A DNA stretch of 64,000 nt from Methylobacterium segetis (GTDB lineage: Bacteria; Pseudomonadota; Alphaproteobacteria; Rhizobiales; Beijerinckiaceae): contig NZ_SMNT01000008.1 of NCBI RefSeq assembly GCF_004348265.1, positions 1 to 64,000 of the forward strand, written 5' to 3'. A program made the translations under genes and the position numbers. Positions 18,510 through 26,904 of the stretch are shown piece by piece. How positions within the stretch are numbered: position 1 is the stretch's first letter; each line of letters opens with the position of its first letter. The notes under the pieces are model-generated. The model was not told the origin of the DNA. It did no database searches and was given only the letters and a program-made list of their open reading frames with translations.

Positions 18510-20393
18510 TCACTCGGCCGAGGCCGTGGTGGTCGGCAGCTCGAACACCCAGAACGAGCCGCCCTGCGAGACGAGCTTCGTCTGGTCGGCCATGTCGCCG
18601 CCCCAGAGCGGGACCGCGCCGCCGTAGCCCGAGGCGATGCCGATGTACTGCTTGCCGCCGTCCTCCCAGGTCATGGGAACGGAGACCACGCCCGAGCCGG
18701 TCTGGAAGGCCCAGAGCTCCTTGCCGGTCTTGGCGTCGAAGGCCTTCACGAAGCCGTCCGACGTGCCCTGGAAGACGAGGCCGCCCTTCGTCGTCATGCT
18801 GCCGCCCCAGAGCGGCATGTTCTCCAGGTGCTCCCAGACGATCTTGCCGGTCTTCGGGTCGAGGGCCCGCAGCGCGCCGACATGGGTGTCGAACTTGCGG
18901 TGGATCCGGAAGCCCTGGCCGAGATAGGCCGAGCCCGCCTTGTAGGTGACGTTCTCGGTCCAGTAATCCTCGGTCCAGTCGTTCGATGGGATGTAGAACA
19001 GCCCGGTCTGCTGGCTGTAGGACATCGGGCTCCAGTTCTTGCCGCCGAGGAAGTTCGGCGTCACGACGATGGACTTGCCCTTCGCCTGGCCGGCCTCCGG
19101 CGCGGGCGGGCGCTGGCCCTCGACCTCGATCGGCCGGCCGGTCTTGAGGTCGTAGCCCTTGGCCCAGGTGATGTCCTTCACGAAGGGATAGGCGGCGATC
19201 AGCGCCTCGGGCTTGTTGATCTTGCCGTCGCGGGCGGTGAGCTTGTCGGTGTCGGTCAGGATGAAGAAGCCGTTCCGGTCGGCGTGCGCGCCGGCGCGGA
19301 TCTTCTTGCCGTCCTTCTCGAGGTCGAAGAGGATGATCTCGTTGTTGCCCGAATAGTCCCAGGCGTCGTTCGGCGTGTGCTGGAAGAAGCCCACCGGCTC
19401 GCCGTTCGAGGGGTCGATGTAGACTTGGCCCGAGGTGAACAGGCTGTCGCCGGGCGAGCGGTAATGGTGGTTCCAGGGCGCGGGGTTGCCGGTGCCGATG
19501 ACGAAGGTGTTGGTCTTCTCGTCGTAGACGCCGGTCTGCCAGGGGGCGCCGCCGCCGTGGTTCCAGGCTTCGACCTTCTTGCCGTCCTTGTCGGGCCAGG
19601 ACGGGGCCTTGGCGTCGCCGGTGGGCGTCGAATCCTTGCCGTTAAGGCGCCCCATATGGCCCTCCACCATCGGCCGCATCCAGATCTCCTCGCCCGTTTC
19701 CGGATCGCGGGCGTAGAGCTTGCCCAGCGCGCCGAATTCGTCGCCCGAGTTGCCGTGGATGAGGAGCACCTTGCCGGTGGTCTTGTCCTTGATGATGTTC
19801 GGCGCGCCCGTATAGGCGTAGCCGGCGCCGTGATCGTCGAACTTCTTGTTCCAGACCACCTTGCCGGTCTTGGCGTCGAGCGCGACCATCGAGGCATCGA
19901 GGGTGCCGAAGAAGATCTTGTCGCCGTAGATCGCCGCGCCGCGGCTCACCACGTCGCAGCAGGGGCGGATGTCGTCGGGCAGGCGGTGGGCGTAGGACCA
20001 GAGCTTCTTGCCGGTCTTCATGTCGAGCGCGAAGATGCGCGAGTAGGACGCGGTGATGTAGACGATCCCGTCATGGACCAGGGCCTGGCCCTCCTGGCCG
20101 CGCTGCTTCTCGTCGCCGAAGGAGAACGACCATTTCGGCCGCAGCTGGCCGACGTTGTTGACGTTGATCTTCTCGAGGTTCGAGTAGCGCTGGGCCTTAA
20201 TGCCCATGCCGTACATCAGGACGTTGTCGTTGCTCTGCTGGTCGTTGAGGATGTCCTCCCACGTGACCGGCTTGGCCTCCTTGGCATCCTTGGCCTGGGA
20301 GGGGCCGGACAGGGCCAGCGTGGTGGCGATCAGGGACGATGCGGTCGCCAGCAGCAGCCTGCGCGGCGAGGTCCTCGCGGTCGGATAAGCCAT
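18510..20393 (-). CDS. PQQ-dependent alcohol dehydrogenase, calcium (ExaA/PedE) type (627 aa)
   Basis: Periplasmic quinoprotein that oxidises alcohols to aldehydes and passes electrons to cytochrome c550. It has a signal peptide (RRLLLATASSLIATTLALSG) and an eight-bladed propeller. The vicinal disulfide C145-C146 (RPCCDVV) packs on PQQ. The catalytic Asp is D346 in AWDYSGNNE. Two residues later Ser348 occupies the position held by a lanthanide-coordinating Asp in XoxF and ExaF/PedH enzymes, so this is predicted to be the calcium type and not XoxF. The start at 20393 has AGGGAGAG upstream. It heads the nine-gene operon and faces a LuxR-type regulator. Confidence 0.93.
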   Translation of the reverse strand: MAYPTARTSPRRLLLATASSLIATTLALSGPSQAKDAKEAKPVTWEDILNDQQSNDNVLMYGMGIKAQRYSNLEKINVNNVGQLRPKWSFSFGDEKQRGQEGQALVHDGIVYITASYSRIFALDMKTGKKLWSYAHRLPDDIRPCCDVVSRGAAIYGDKIFFGTLDASMVALDAKTGKVVWNKKFDDHGAGYAYTGAPNIIKDKTTGKVLLIHGNSGDEFGALGKLYARDPETGEEIWMRPMVEGHMGRLNGKDSTPTGDAKAPSWPDKDGKKVEAWNHGGGAPWQTGVYDEKTNTFVIGTGNPAPWNHHYRSPGDSLFTSGQVYIDPSNGEPVGFFQHTPNDAWDYSGNNEIILFDLEKDGKKIRAGAHADRNGFFILTDTDKLTARDGKINKPEALIAAYPFVKDITWAKGYDLKTGRPIEVEGQRPPAPEAGQAKGKSIVVTPNFLGGKNWSPMSYSQQTGLFYIPSNDWTEDYWTENVTYKAGSAYLGQGFRIHRKFDTHVGALRALDPKTGKIVWEHLENMPLWGGSMTTKGGLVFQGTSDGFVKAFDAKTGKELWAFQTGSGVVSVPMTWEDGGKQYIGIASGYGGAVPLWGGDMADQTKLVSQGGSFWVFELPTTTASAE

Positions 20394-20693
20394 GCGTCTC
20401 TCCCTAGCGGTCCCGCTTGCCCGCGGGCCGTCTTGTTCGAGGTGCTCCGGCCTCCTGACCGAACGACCTCTCAACTTGTTATGGAAGGAAAAACGCGGCC
20501 CGGCATCCTAACTTTCGTATATGTCGCATATTAATTTCTTATTATAAGGGTATTTTACGCGCTTATATTGCCACAACCGGCAATCGATCTCGGGATTTTA
20601 TCATAAGATTTATATTTGATCCGCGCGTCTTGACGCGCTTTACTTCCATCGATCAAGTCCCGAGCCGGTGCAGCAGGAATCCGGGAGCTTGCC
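20394..20693. promoter_or_regulatory. Divergent promoter region of the PQQ-ADH operon and its regulator
   Basis: About 300 bases between two divergent genes. The part from roughly 20475 to 20640 is clearly AT-richer than the surroundings. A short palindrome, ATATG-tcg-CATAT, lies at 20519-20531, and several AT tracts follow. These are candidate binding sites for the LuxR-type protein encoded to the right; I cannot assign exact promoter boxes. Confidence 0.5.
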
Positions 20694-21347
20694 GTGCACA
20701 TCATCCTCGTCGACGACCACCCCCTGGTCCGTGAAGCCCTGCGCAGCATGGTGAGGCTCGGGATTCCCGCAGCCCGGATCGAGGAGGCGGAATCGATCGA
20801 GACGGCGCAGACGATCCTCGCGGCGCGGCCCGGCATGGACCTGATCGTGCTCGACCTCTCGATGAAGGGCGTCGCCGGCTTCGAGGGCCTGATCGGCCTG
20901 CGCGGGCGCTTCCCGCGGGTGCCGATCCTGGTCTGCTCGGCGCTCGACGAGCCCCGCATCATCCGGGAAGCCCTGCAGCTCGGCGCGGCGGGCTTCGTGC
21001 CGAAATCGTCGGGGCGGGCGACCTACCTGCAGGCCGTCGAGCGCGTGATGAGCGGCGACATCTTCGTGCCCTCCGCGATCGAGGGGCGGCCGCTCGCGGC
21101 CGACGAGAGCCCCGACCCCGCCGCGCGGAGGATCGCCTCGCTGACGCCGGCCCAGATGAACGTGCTGACCCTGATCCGGCGCGGGCTGATCAACAAGCAG
21201 ATCGCCTTCGAACTCGGCATCGGCGATTCGATGGTGAAGGCCCACGTCTCCGAGATCATGCGCAAGCTCGGCGTCCGCAATCGCACGCAGGTCGCCCTGT
21301 GCGCCGCCTCCCTCGATTTCGACCGGGGCGTCTCGCACCGTGGCTAG
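20694..21347 (+). CDS. LuxR/NarL-type response regulator, probable activator of the PQQ-ADH operon (217 aa)
   Basis: Two-component DNA-binding regulator. The receiver domain has acidic residues D7 and D8, phospho-acceptor D54 (VLDLSM) and a Lys in FVPKSS. The C-terminal LuxR helix-turn-helix reads LTPAQMNVLTLIRRGLINKQ then GIGDSMVKAHVSEIMRKLGV. GTG 20694 has GGGAG upstream. It is divergent from the alcohol dehydrogenase, as AgmR/ExaE/PedR-type regulators of PQQ enzymes often are. No cognate kinase is adjacent. Confidence 0.85.
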   Translation: MHIILVDDHPLVREALRSMVRLGIPAARIEEAESIETAQTILAARPGMDLIVLDLSMKGVAGFEGLIGLRGRFPRVPILVCSALDEPRIIREALQLGAAGFVPKSSGRATYLQAVERVMSGDIFVPSAIEGRPLAADESPDPAARRIASLTPAQMNVLTLIRRGLINKQIAFELGIGDSMVKAHVSEIMRKLGVRNRTQVALCAASLDFDRGVSHRG

Positions 21348-21395
21348 GATCCACACGGTCGGTCCAGGACGTTCCCGGGCCTCGCTGCGCCCCGC

Positions 21396-22874
21396 TCAGG
21401 TTCCGCAGAAGGTCCGGTATCCGGCCCCGCCGCCCTCCGGCGCCTCGGCGTAGCGCGCCTCGGCCGGCTGGTCGTCGTAGGGCCGCGAGAGGACCCGCAG
21501 AAGGTTCTCGAACGGAGCGAAGTCGCTCCGCTCGACCGCCGCCTCGATCATCTCCTCCACCCGGTGGTTGCGCGGAATGAAGGCCGGGTTCGCGGCCCGC
21601 ATCGCGGCCGCGGTCGCGGACGGATCCCGCGCCTCGGGGGCCAGCCGCTCGCGCCACCGGAGGGCCCAGCCGTCGAAGGCCGTCGGATCGACGAAGAGGC
21701 TGCGGACGGGCTCGTCCGCGCCCGGGTCGGCCGCGGCCTCGCAGAGGCGCCGGAACGTCAGCGTGAAATCCGCCTGATTCTCGGCCATCAGCGCCAGGAG
21801 ATCGCTCGCGAGATCCGAATCGCCCTCGCGCTGGGTCGCTAGGCCGAGCTTGCGGTTGAGGCCCTCGTGGTAGGCGGCCTCGAAGCGGGGCGCGAAGCCG
21901 CCGAGCGCGGCCTCCGCCTCGGCGACCGCCGCCGCCTCGTCGTCGGCCAGGAGCGGCAGAAGGGCTTCGGCGAGGCGCGTCAGGTTCCACAGGGCGATCC
22001 GCGGCTGGTTTCCGTAGGCGTAGCGCCCGTGGCGGTCGATCGAGCTGAAGGCGGTCTTCGGATCGTAGGTGTCCAGGAAGGCGCAGGGGCCGTAATCGAT
22101 CGTCTCGCCCGCGACCGACATGTTGTCCGTGTTCATCACCCCATGCACGAAGCCGACGAGCAGCCAGCGCGCGACGAGGTCCGCTTGGCGCGCGATCACG
22201 CCGTCGAGGAGGGTGCGGTAGGGCGCCTCCGCCGCACCCGCCTCCGGGTCGTGCCGGGTGATGACGTGGTCGGCGAGGGCGCGCAGGCCCTCGGTGTCGC
22301 CACGAGCCGCGAAGAACTGGAACGTGCCGACCCGGATATGGCTCGCCGCGACCCGGGTGAGCACCGCACCGGGCAGCACGGTCTCCCGGATGACGCGCTC
22401 GCCCGTCGCGACGGCGGCGAGCGCCCGGGTCGTCGGGATCCCCAGGGCCGCCATCGCCTCGCTGACGAGATACTCGCGCAGAACCGGCCCGAGGGCAGCC
22501 CGCCCGTCGCCGGCGCGGGAGAAGGGCGTCGGGCCCGCGCCCTTGAGCTGGATGTCGCGCCGCGCTCCGTCCCGGCCGACGACCTCGCCGAGCAGGAGGG
22601 CGCGCCCGTCGCCGAGCTGCGGCACGAAATGCCCGAACTGGTGCCCCGCATAGGCCGTCGCGATCGGCTCCGCCCCCTCGGGGACGCGGTTGCCGGCCAG
22701 CACGGCGACGCCCTCCCCGCTCGCAAGCCAAGCGGGATCGAGGGCGAGGTCGCGGGCGAGCGGCCCGTTCACGCGGATCAGACTCGGCCCTGAGACTGGC
22801 GTCGGAGGGAGCCGCGCGAAGAAGCGGGCGGGCAGGCGGGCATAGCTGTTGTCGAAGGGAAACGGCGGCTGCAT
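21396..22874 (-). CDS. selO: Protein adenylyltransferase SelO (YdiU/UPF0061 family, 492 aa)
   Basis: Pseudokinase-fold enzyme that transfers AMP from ATP to protein hydroxyl groups; characterised members act in redox stress. Visible family signatures are [61 protein letters not shown] and [12 protein letters not shown]. These include the conserved Lys of QLKGAG and the N-T-D-N metal and catalytic site. ATG 22874 matches the family start ([14 protein letters not shown]). The C-terminus lacks a selenocysteine but ends YRTFCGT with a Cys near the end, as in many bacterial members. Confidence 0.93.
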   Translation of the reverse strand: MQPPFPFDNSYARLPARFFARLPPTPVSGPSLIRVNGPLARDLALDPAWLASGEGVAVLAGNRVPEGAEPIATAYAGHQFGHFVPQLGDGRALLLGEVVGRDGARRDIQLKGAGPTPFSRAGDGRAALGPVLREYLVSEAMAALGIPTTRALAAVATGERVIRETVLPGAVLTRVAASHIRVGTFQFFAARGDTEGLRALADHVITRHDPEAGAAEAPYRTLLDGVIARQADLVARWLLVGFVHGVMNTDNMSVAGETIDYGPCAFLDTYDPKTAFSSIDRHGRYAYGNQPRIALWNLTRLAEALLPLLADDEAAAVAEAEAALGGFAPRFEAAYHEGLNRKLGLATQREGDSDLASDLLALMAENQADFTLTFRRLCEAAADPGADEPVRSLFVDPTAFDGWALRWRERLAPEARDPSATAAAMRAANPAFIPRNHRVEEMIEAAVERSDFAPFENLLRVLSRPYDDQPAEARYAEAPEGGGAGYRTFCGT

Positions 22875-23018
22875 CGGCACGTACGGGTCCTGCTGCGGCC
22901 CGATCCGGCGAACGGGTCCGGGATGTCGGATAGGGGCCAACGCGGCGCGGAGCCTCTCGGGCCCGCGCCGGACCCGCTTCGGCCCCCCGCGGGAAGCCTG
23001 ATCCAGGAGCCCATCCCG

Positions 23019-23066
23019 ATGGTGGGCGGTGAGGGACTCGAACCCCGACCCTCTCCCTGTAAAGGA
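23019..23066 (-). repeat. Degenerate copy of the tRNA-Val 3' end (old attachment-site remnant)
   Basis: This 48-base stretch matches the 3' half of tRNA-Val (intact gene at 37633-37708) in the same orientation, with one deleted C in the T-arm run and one G-to-C change in the anticodon-stem region. After AAAGGA the match ends abruptly. It is best read as a decayed attachment site from an earlier integration at the same tRNA. Confidence 0.8.
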
Positions 23067-23856
23067 TTGGCGTTACTGGGTCATCCTCTGCCTTCGCCGC
23101 TGCGAGAGGCCCTTTGGAGCCCTCCTGTAGCAGTCGGCCGCCGGATCGGGCCGCGCGGCGGCTCGAGCGCGTGTGCCGGCTGATCAATCATCGCTGGGCG
23201 TGAACGACCGTCCGCGAGATCCTGCGCGCCGCGCCCCCGGACGGGTCAATCTCACCGACGCCGGCCTCGTCGACTTCGCGGCTGCGACGGCAGCCCCCTG
23301 ACCGTCACGCCCCGGCGGCCGGCGCACGAAGGCTGGGCGGCCTCTGAGCGGTTTGGCTGCGATACGCGATCCGGCGCCTGACTGGCGGCCCCCTATCCGG
23401 GCGGCGGCCCGACCCTCGCCGATCCGGGCATCGTCGAAGCCGGGTTTGCGTGTGGCGGGTCGGCCCATCGGCCGGTCTCTCCGACGTTCGGCTCGACGAT
23501 AAGGGTGTCTGGCGTGCACAGCGAGATGCGCGAGGCCGCGCTGAAGGCGATCACGGCCAACCGCTGATCCACAGCTTCTCCACACCCGTCCACACCCTCA
23601 GGCGCCCCCGGCTTCGGCGGGGGCGCTTTCGTCGTTTCGGGAGCCCGCCGCCACTTCGGCAGCGGCTTTGTCCCACCCCCCGTCCATCCGCACCGCGCCG
23701 GCGCCGCGCAGATGCGCGCGGCCCTCTCGGCGCGCTCGCGCGTCGGCAGGCCGCATTGAACAGCAATCGCGCCCAATGCGGCGAGTTCGTCGGCCAGTAC
23801 ATCCCACTTCCTTAAATGCTGAGCCTTATATTTTCCCAGATTTCGGGTAATATACG
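23067..23856. other. Gene-poor accessory DNA between SelO and the PAP2-type gene
   Basis: About 790 bases with no ORF that I can support on either strand. The open frames are short or low-complexity. The last 50 bases become AT-rich just before the ATG at 23857. The region lies inside the older tRNA-Val insertion zone and is probably decayed mobile DNA. Confidence 0.5.
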
Positions 23857-24801
23857 ATGCTTTTGCAATTCTACATTGTACTAATCGTCTTCGCTCTCGT
23901 GAGCGACGCTGCTTGTCTGGCGAGCGGTTTCGAAATGATCGGCTGGAATGAAGTCGATGCCGTGCCGCTTCTGTTCAGCCTCGCCTATCGGCTGCCCGTC
24001 GTGGCGCGGCGCTACCCGCTGCTCCTGATGCCGGGCCGCATCTACGAGGCTTGGGTGATCGTTTTTCTTTGCCAGCGCATGGGCGGTCGGCTGCAATTCG
24101 CCATGAATGCTTTCGCGTGGCCATTGCAGGATGACGTTTTCCTGGCCTTCGACCGCTTGCTCGGCTTCGATTACGTGGCCTTCATGCACTGGTATACGGG
24201 CTTCCCGGCCGTCTACGGAGCCCTCACCTGGGTCTACGGTCTGTTGGGAGAGGCGACCCTCGCGACCTTCGTGGTGGGCCTCCTGGCGCGCCGCTCAGAG
24301 CGGATCGGCGAGCGCTATCTCGCCTCGCTCCTGATCACCGTGATGATCACCTGCCTCATCGGAGGACTCGTCCCCGCGACCAGCGCAGTCACACTCCTCG
24401 ACCCGGAAATGGCCAAGATGGCGACGGGCGCCACGCCCCTCGACCAGTTCTTCGCGGTTCGCGAGGGCCTGATCAGGGTGATGCCGGAGCGAATGGGCGG
24501 CCTGATCACCTGCCCGTCGCTGCATGTCGGCCTCGGTCTGCTGATCGTCTACTGGACCCGGCGCATTTGGTGGGCGCGCCCTGTGCTGGGTCCTGCCGGC
24601 GTGATTTTCATGCTCACGGCGATTCCGAATGGTGACCACTACATCCTGGATTGCCTTGCCGGCGGCCTCGTGGCCTGGATCGCGATCGTCCTCACCAACG
24701 CCCTCTACGCGGTCCGTTCACCCATCGTGGCAGTGGCGATCACAAACGCAGGAGCGGCTGAGGGGGCGCCGGGCATGCGGAGCGGGCTCGCGGGCCGCTA
24801 G
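23857..24801 (+). CDS. PAP2-superfamily integral membrane protein (314 aa)
   Basis: Membrane protein with about six hydrophobic segments, starting with MLLQFYIVLIVFALVSDAAC. It has two PAP2/AUR1-like catalytic motifs, CPSLHVGLGL and GDHYILDCLAGGL, which place the catalytic His residues of a phosphatase or phosphotransferase acting on lipid-linked phosphate. The substrate cannot be deduced. Codon use is somewhat less GC-biased near the start than in its neighbours. It is alone between two tRNA-Val remnants, so it is likely acquired cargo. Confidence 0.8.
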   Translation: MLLQFYIVLIVFALVSDAACLASGFEMIGWNEVDAVPLLFSLAYRLPVVARRYPLLLMPGRIYEAWVIVFLCQRMGGRLQFAMNAFAWPLQDDVFLAFDRLLGFDYVAFMHWYTGFPAVYGALTWVYGLLGEATLATFVVGLLARRSERIGERYLASLLITVMITCLIGGLVPATSAVTLLDPEMAKMATGATPLDQFFAVREGLIRVMPERMGGLITCPSLHVGLGLLIVYWTRRIWWARPVLGPAGVIFMLTAIPNGDHYILDCLAGGLVAWIAIVLTNALYAVRSPIVAVAITNAGAAEGAPGMRSGLAGR

Positions 24802-25053
24802 GCCGGCCGATCGCAGCGACGGCTCTCCCGCGGCTTCCACGAGCAGCCCGCGCTGCGTTCGGGCACTCGAGCACCTTGCCGACCAGGACGCGGATCATGT
24901 CGAAGATCGCGTCAACGGGCTTCTCGCCGTCGGCGTAGCTCAGTCTCGGACCGCGCGCGGATGTGGACGAGGGCCTCGACGGCGTTCATCTCGGCTGGCG
25001 GAAGCCGCCCGGGGCGAAGTTCGACAGCACTTTCGGCTCAGTCCTTGCAAAAT
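24802..25053. other. Gene-free spacer left of the island
   Basis: About 250 bases between the PAP2-type gene and the left attachment repeat. I see no supported gene. A 13-base match to a tRNA 5' end (GGCGTAGCTCAGT) around 24945 has no cloverleaf around it. Confidence 0.5.
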
Positions 25054-25105
25054 ATGGTGGGCGGTGAGGGACTCGAACCCCCGACCCTCTCCGTGTAAAG
25101 GAGAG
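25054..25105 (-). repeat. Left attachment repeat (att), 3' fragment of tRNA-Val
   Basis: Identical over 52 bases to 37631-37682, covering CCA, acceptor, T-arm and the anticodon arm of tRNA-Val. The left flank differs from the right copy before 25054 and after 25105. No D-arm follows, so it is not a functional tRNA. Confidence 0.92.
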
Positions 25106-25206
25106 TTGCTGTAGTATCATTTGCGATCTTTGGTGCACCCCAAGCTGAAATCGCTCTTGAGACCCTCTCACATACGTGCCAGGAGTGATCAGATCTACTC
25201 ATACCA

Positions 25207-25226
25207 TTGCACCCCATTTGCACCCC
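25207..25226 (+). promoter_or_regulatory. Candidate integrase arm-type sites, left end (two TTGCACCCC copies)
   Basis: TTGCACCCC occurs at 25207-25215 and 25218-25226, an 11-base period or about one helical turn, between the left repeat and the integrase start. The same nonamer recurs in near-identical spacing at the right end of the island. The arrangement resembles arm-type recombinase sites; the function is inferred. Confidence 0.5.
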
Positions 25227-25268
25227 GAGCTTGCCTGGATGGGACGTCGAGCATCTGAAGAGAACGTC

Positions 25269-26444
25269 ATGAAGCTCACCAAGGCGGCCATTGCCACCAT
25301 CGAGCTCAAACCTGGGCAGAGCGAGCGCGTCGTTTGGGACAGCGAACTCCCCGGCTTCGGATACCGAATCCGCGGCGGACGCAGGACGTGGGTGATCCGC
25401 CCCCCTCGAGCAGGCGGAAAGTCGTCGCTGTTCACAATCGCCGCCGCCGATGTCGTCGACATCGCAGAGGCCCGAAAAGCGGCTCGAGAACGGCTCGCGA
25501 AGGCCGCCCTCGGTGAAGATCCAGGCTTAGCCAGACGCGAACAACGTACTCAGCCGGTCATCACGCTGGGAAATGCGCTCGCGCGGTACCAGAAGCATCA
25601 GGAGCGCCACGCACGGCACTCGACTCTCGCGAACCTGAAGACGCACATCAACACCCACTGGAAGCCGTTGCACGAACGACCGTTGGGAGACTTACGGCGC
25701 GTCGATGTTGCCGCGCGACTGCATGAAATCGTTCAGGAGTCGGGCCCTCAAGCTGCCGTTCGTGCCCGAAGGTGCCTTTCGTCGGCATATGCCTGGGCCA
25801 TCGCCGAGGGCATCGTCGATGCAAACCCTGTAGTGGGCACAAAGGCGCCTGCTCACGAAGTTCGTCGAGACCGCGTACTATCAGCAGCCGAGCTGGCGGC
25901 AGTCTGGCGGACGCTGGCCAACAACGACTTTGGCCGGATCATCAAGTTGCTGATCCTGACCGGCCAACGCAGAGACGAAGTGGCCGCGATGAGGTGGAGC
26001 GAATTGAATTTGGAGGAAGGCACTTGGCTGCTGCCGCCGATCCGGATGAAGAACAAGCAGAAACATGAAGTGCCGCTACCGGATCCAGCCCTCGAGATTC
26101 TGCGCGCGATCCCCAGCCGAGTCGGCCGCGACCTAGTCTTTGGGACTGGTAGCGGCGGCTTTGCCGGGTTCTCGAAATGCAAAGCCGCCCTTGATCGACA
26201 GGTGTCCCTGCTGCCATGGCGCATCCACGATTTGCGGCGCTCGACAGCAACCGGCATGGCCGACATCGGTGTGCTCCCGCATGTGATCGAGGCGGTGCTC
26301 AGTCACGTATCTGGCCACAAGGCGGGGGTGGCCGGGATCTACAACCGCGCCGTCTATCGCACCGAGAAGCGCGATGCTCTCGAGCGGTGGGCTGCCGAAG
26401 TGAGCAGGATCGTCGCAGCTGGCGATCCGGAGCCGACTCCGTGA
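25269..26444 (+). CDS. int: Tyrosine-type integrase, P4 family (391 aa)
   Basis: Site-specific recombinase expected to catalyse island integration and excision at tRNA-Val. The N-terminal arm-binding domain has GFGYRIRGGRRTWVI. The catalytic domain shows R234 (LTGQRRDEV), H320-x2-R323 (RIHDLRRSTA), H346 or H350 (LSHVSGHK) and a candidate nucleophile Y358 (GIYNRAVY). ATG 25269 fits the family N-terminus (MKLTKAAIATIELKPG); the longer frame from 25176 runs through the candidate arm sites. It is transcribed inward from the left repeat. Confidence 0.93.
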   Translation: MKLTKAAIATIELKPGQSERVVWDSELPGFGYRIRGGRRTWVIRPPRAGGKSSLFTIAAADVVDIAEARKAARERLAKAALGEDPGLARREQRTQPVITLGNALARYQKHQERHARHSTLANLKTHINTHWKPLHERPLGDLRRVDVAARLHEIVQESGPQAAVRARRCLSSAYAWAIAEGIVDANPVVGTKAPAHEVRRDRVLSAAELAAVWRTLANNDFGRIIKLLILTGQRRDEVAAMRWSELNLEEGTWLLPPIRMKNKQKHEVPLPDPALEILRAIPSRVGRDLVFGTGSGGFAGFSKCKAALDRQVSLLPWRIHDLRRSTATGMADIGVLPHVIEAVLSHVSGHKAGVAGIYNRAVYRTEKRDALERWAAEVSRIVAAGDPEPTP

Positions 26445-26504
26445 TGCTTAATTAACTAGCCTGATATCATCCGTATTGGCATCGTTAATAAATCCTTAAG
26501 GCCG

Positions 26505-26777
26505 ATGCCCCCTCCTGCGCACCTTCTTCCCGAACTCCTCCGCCATCGCGTCCTCGGCACGAAAGACGCTGCCGACCTGTGCGGTGTGTCTGTGCCTACC
26601 CTTCGCCGCATGAGGAAAAAGCAGGCGATCCCTGCTCCTTTGCGGCTCTCTGAACGCAAACTCGGCTGGAGAGTCGGTGACCTCCTCGACTGGCTCGACA
26701 GCCGAGAGGCTGACTTGCCGTGGCACGAGTTCAAGGCTTCACGGGCGAAGAACGACAACCATCCCAAGGGCACCTAA
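26505..26777 (+). CDS. AlpA/excisionase-like helix-turn-helix protein (90 aa)
   Basis: Small DNA-binding protein with a MerR/AlpA-type helix-turn-helix (LGTKDAADLCGVSVPTLRRM) followed by a wing (GWRVGDLLDWLDSR). Proteins of this kind control integrase expression or act as excisionases in P4-type islands. It lies 60 bases after the integrase on the same strand. The upstream spacer is AT-rich (ttaattaac, taataaatc). Confidence 0.75.
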   Translation: MPPPAHLLPELLRHRVLGTKDAADLCGVSVPTLRRMRKKQAIPAPLRLSERKLGWRVGDLLDWLDSREADLPWHEFKASRAKNDNHPKGT

Positions 26778-26904
26778 CTAGGGCCGGTCATCAGCAGAGC
26801 TTATCCCGCGTCGTGGACGCGCCACCGTGCGCGCTCCTGATCCGGGTGAGCTCGTGCTTTCACGTAGCACAGCGGGAGCGCCCGCGATTCGCTCAGGCCG
26901 CAAC

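Noticed and set aside
17697-20534. 945-codon plus-strand open frame opposite the PQQ dehydrogenase
   Set aside because: Repetitive Arg/Leu/Ala/Asp shadow of the PQQ operon genes, with no domain signature.
23067-23856. Possible decayed transposase between SelO and the PAP2-type gene
   Set aside because: No transposase motif, terminal inverted repeat or target duplication could be found by eye.
24938-24960. GGCGTAGCTCAGT resembles a tRNA 5' end (as in the tRNA-Asp at 6225)
   Set aside because: No acceptor, anticodon or T-arm can be folded around it, and the match is only about 13 bases of a very common tRNA D-arm sequence.
25131-25141. GTGCACCCA near the left repeat as a further arm-type site
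   Set aside because: It lacks the fourth C and the TT start of the nonamer and is not in phase with the two good copies.
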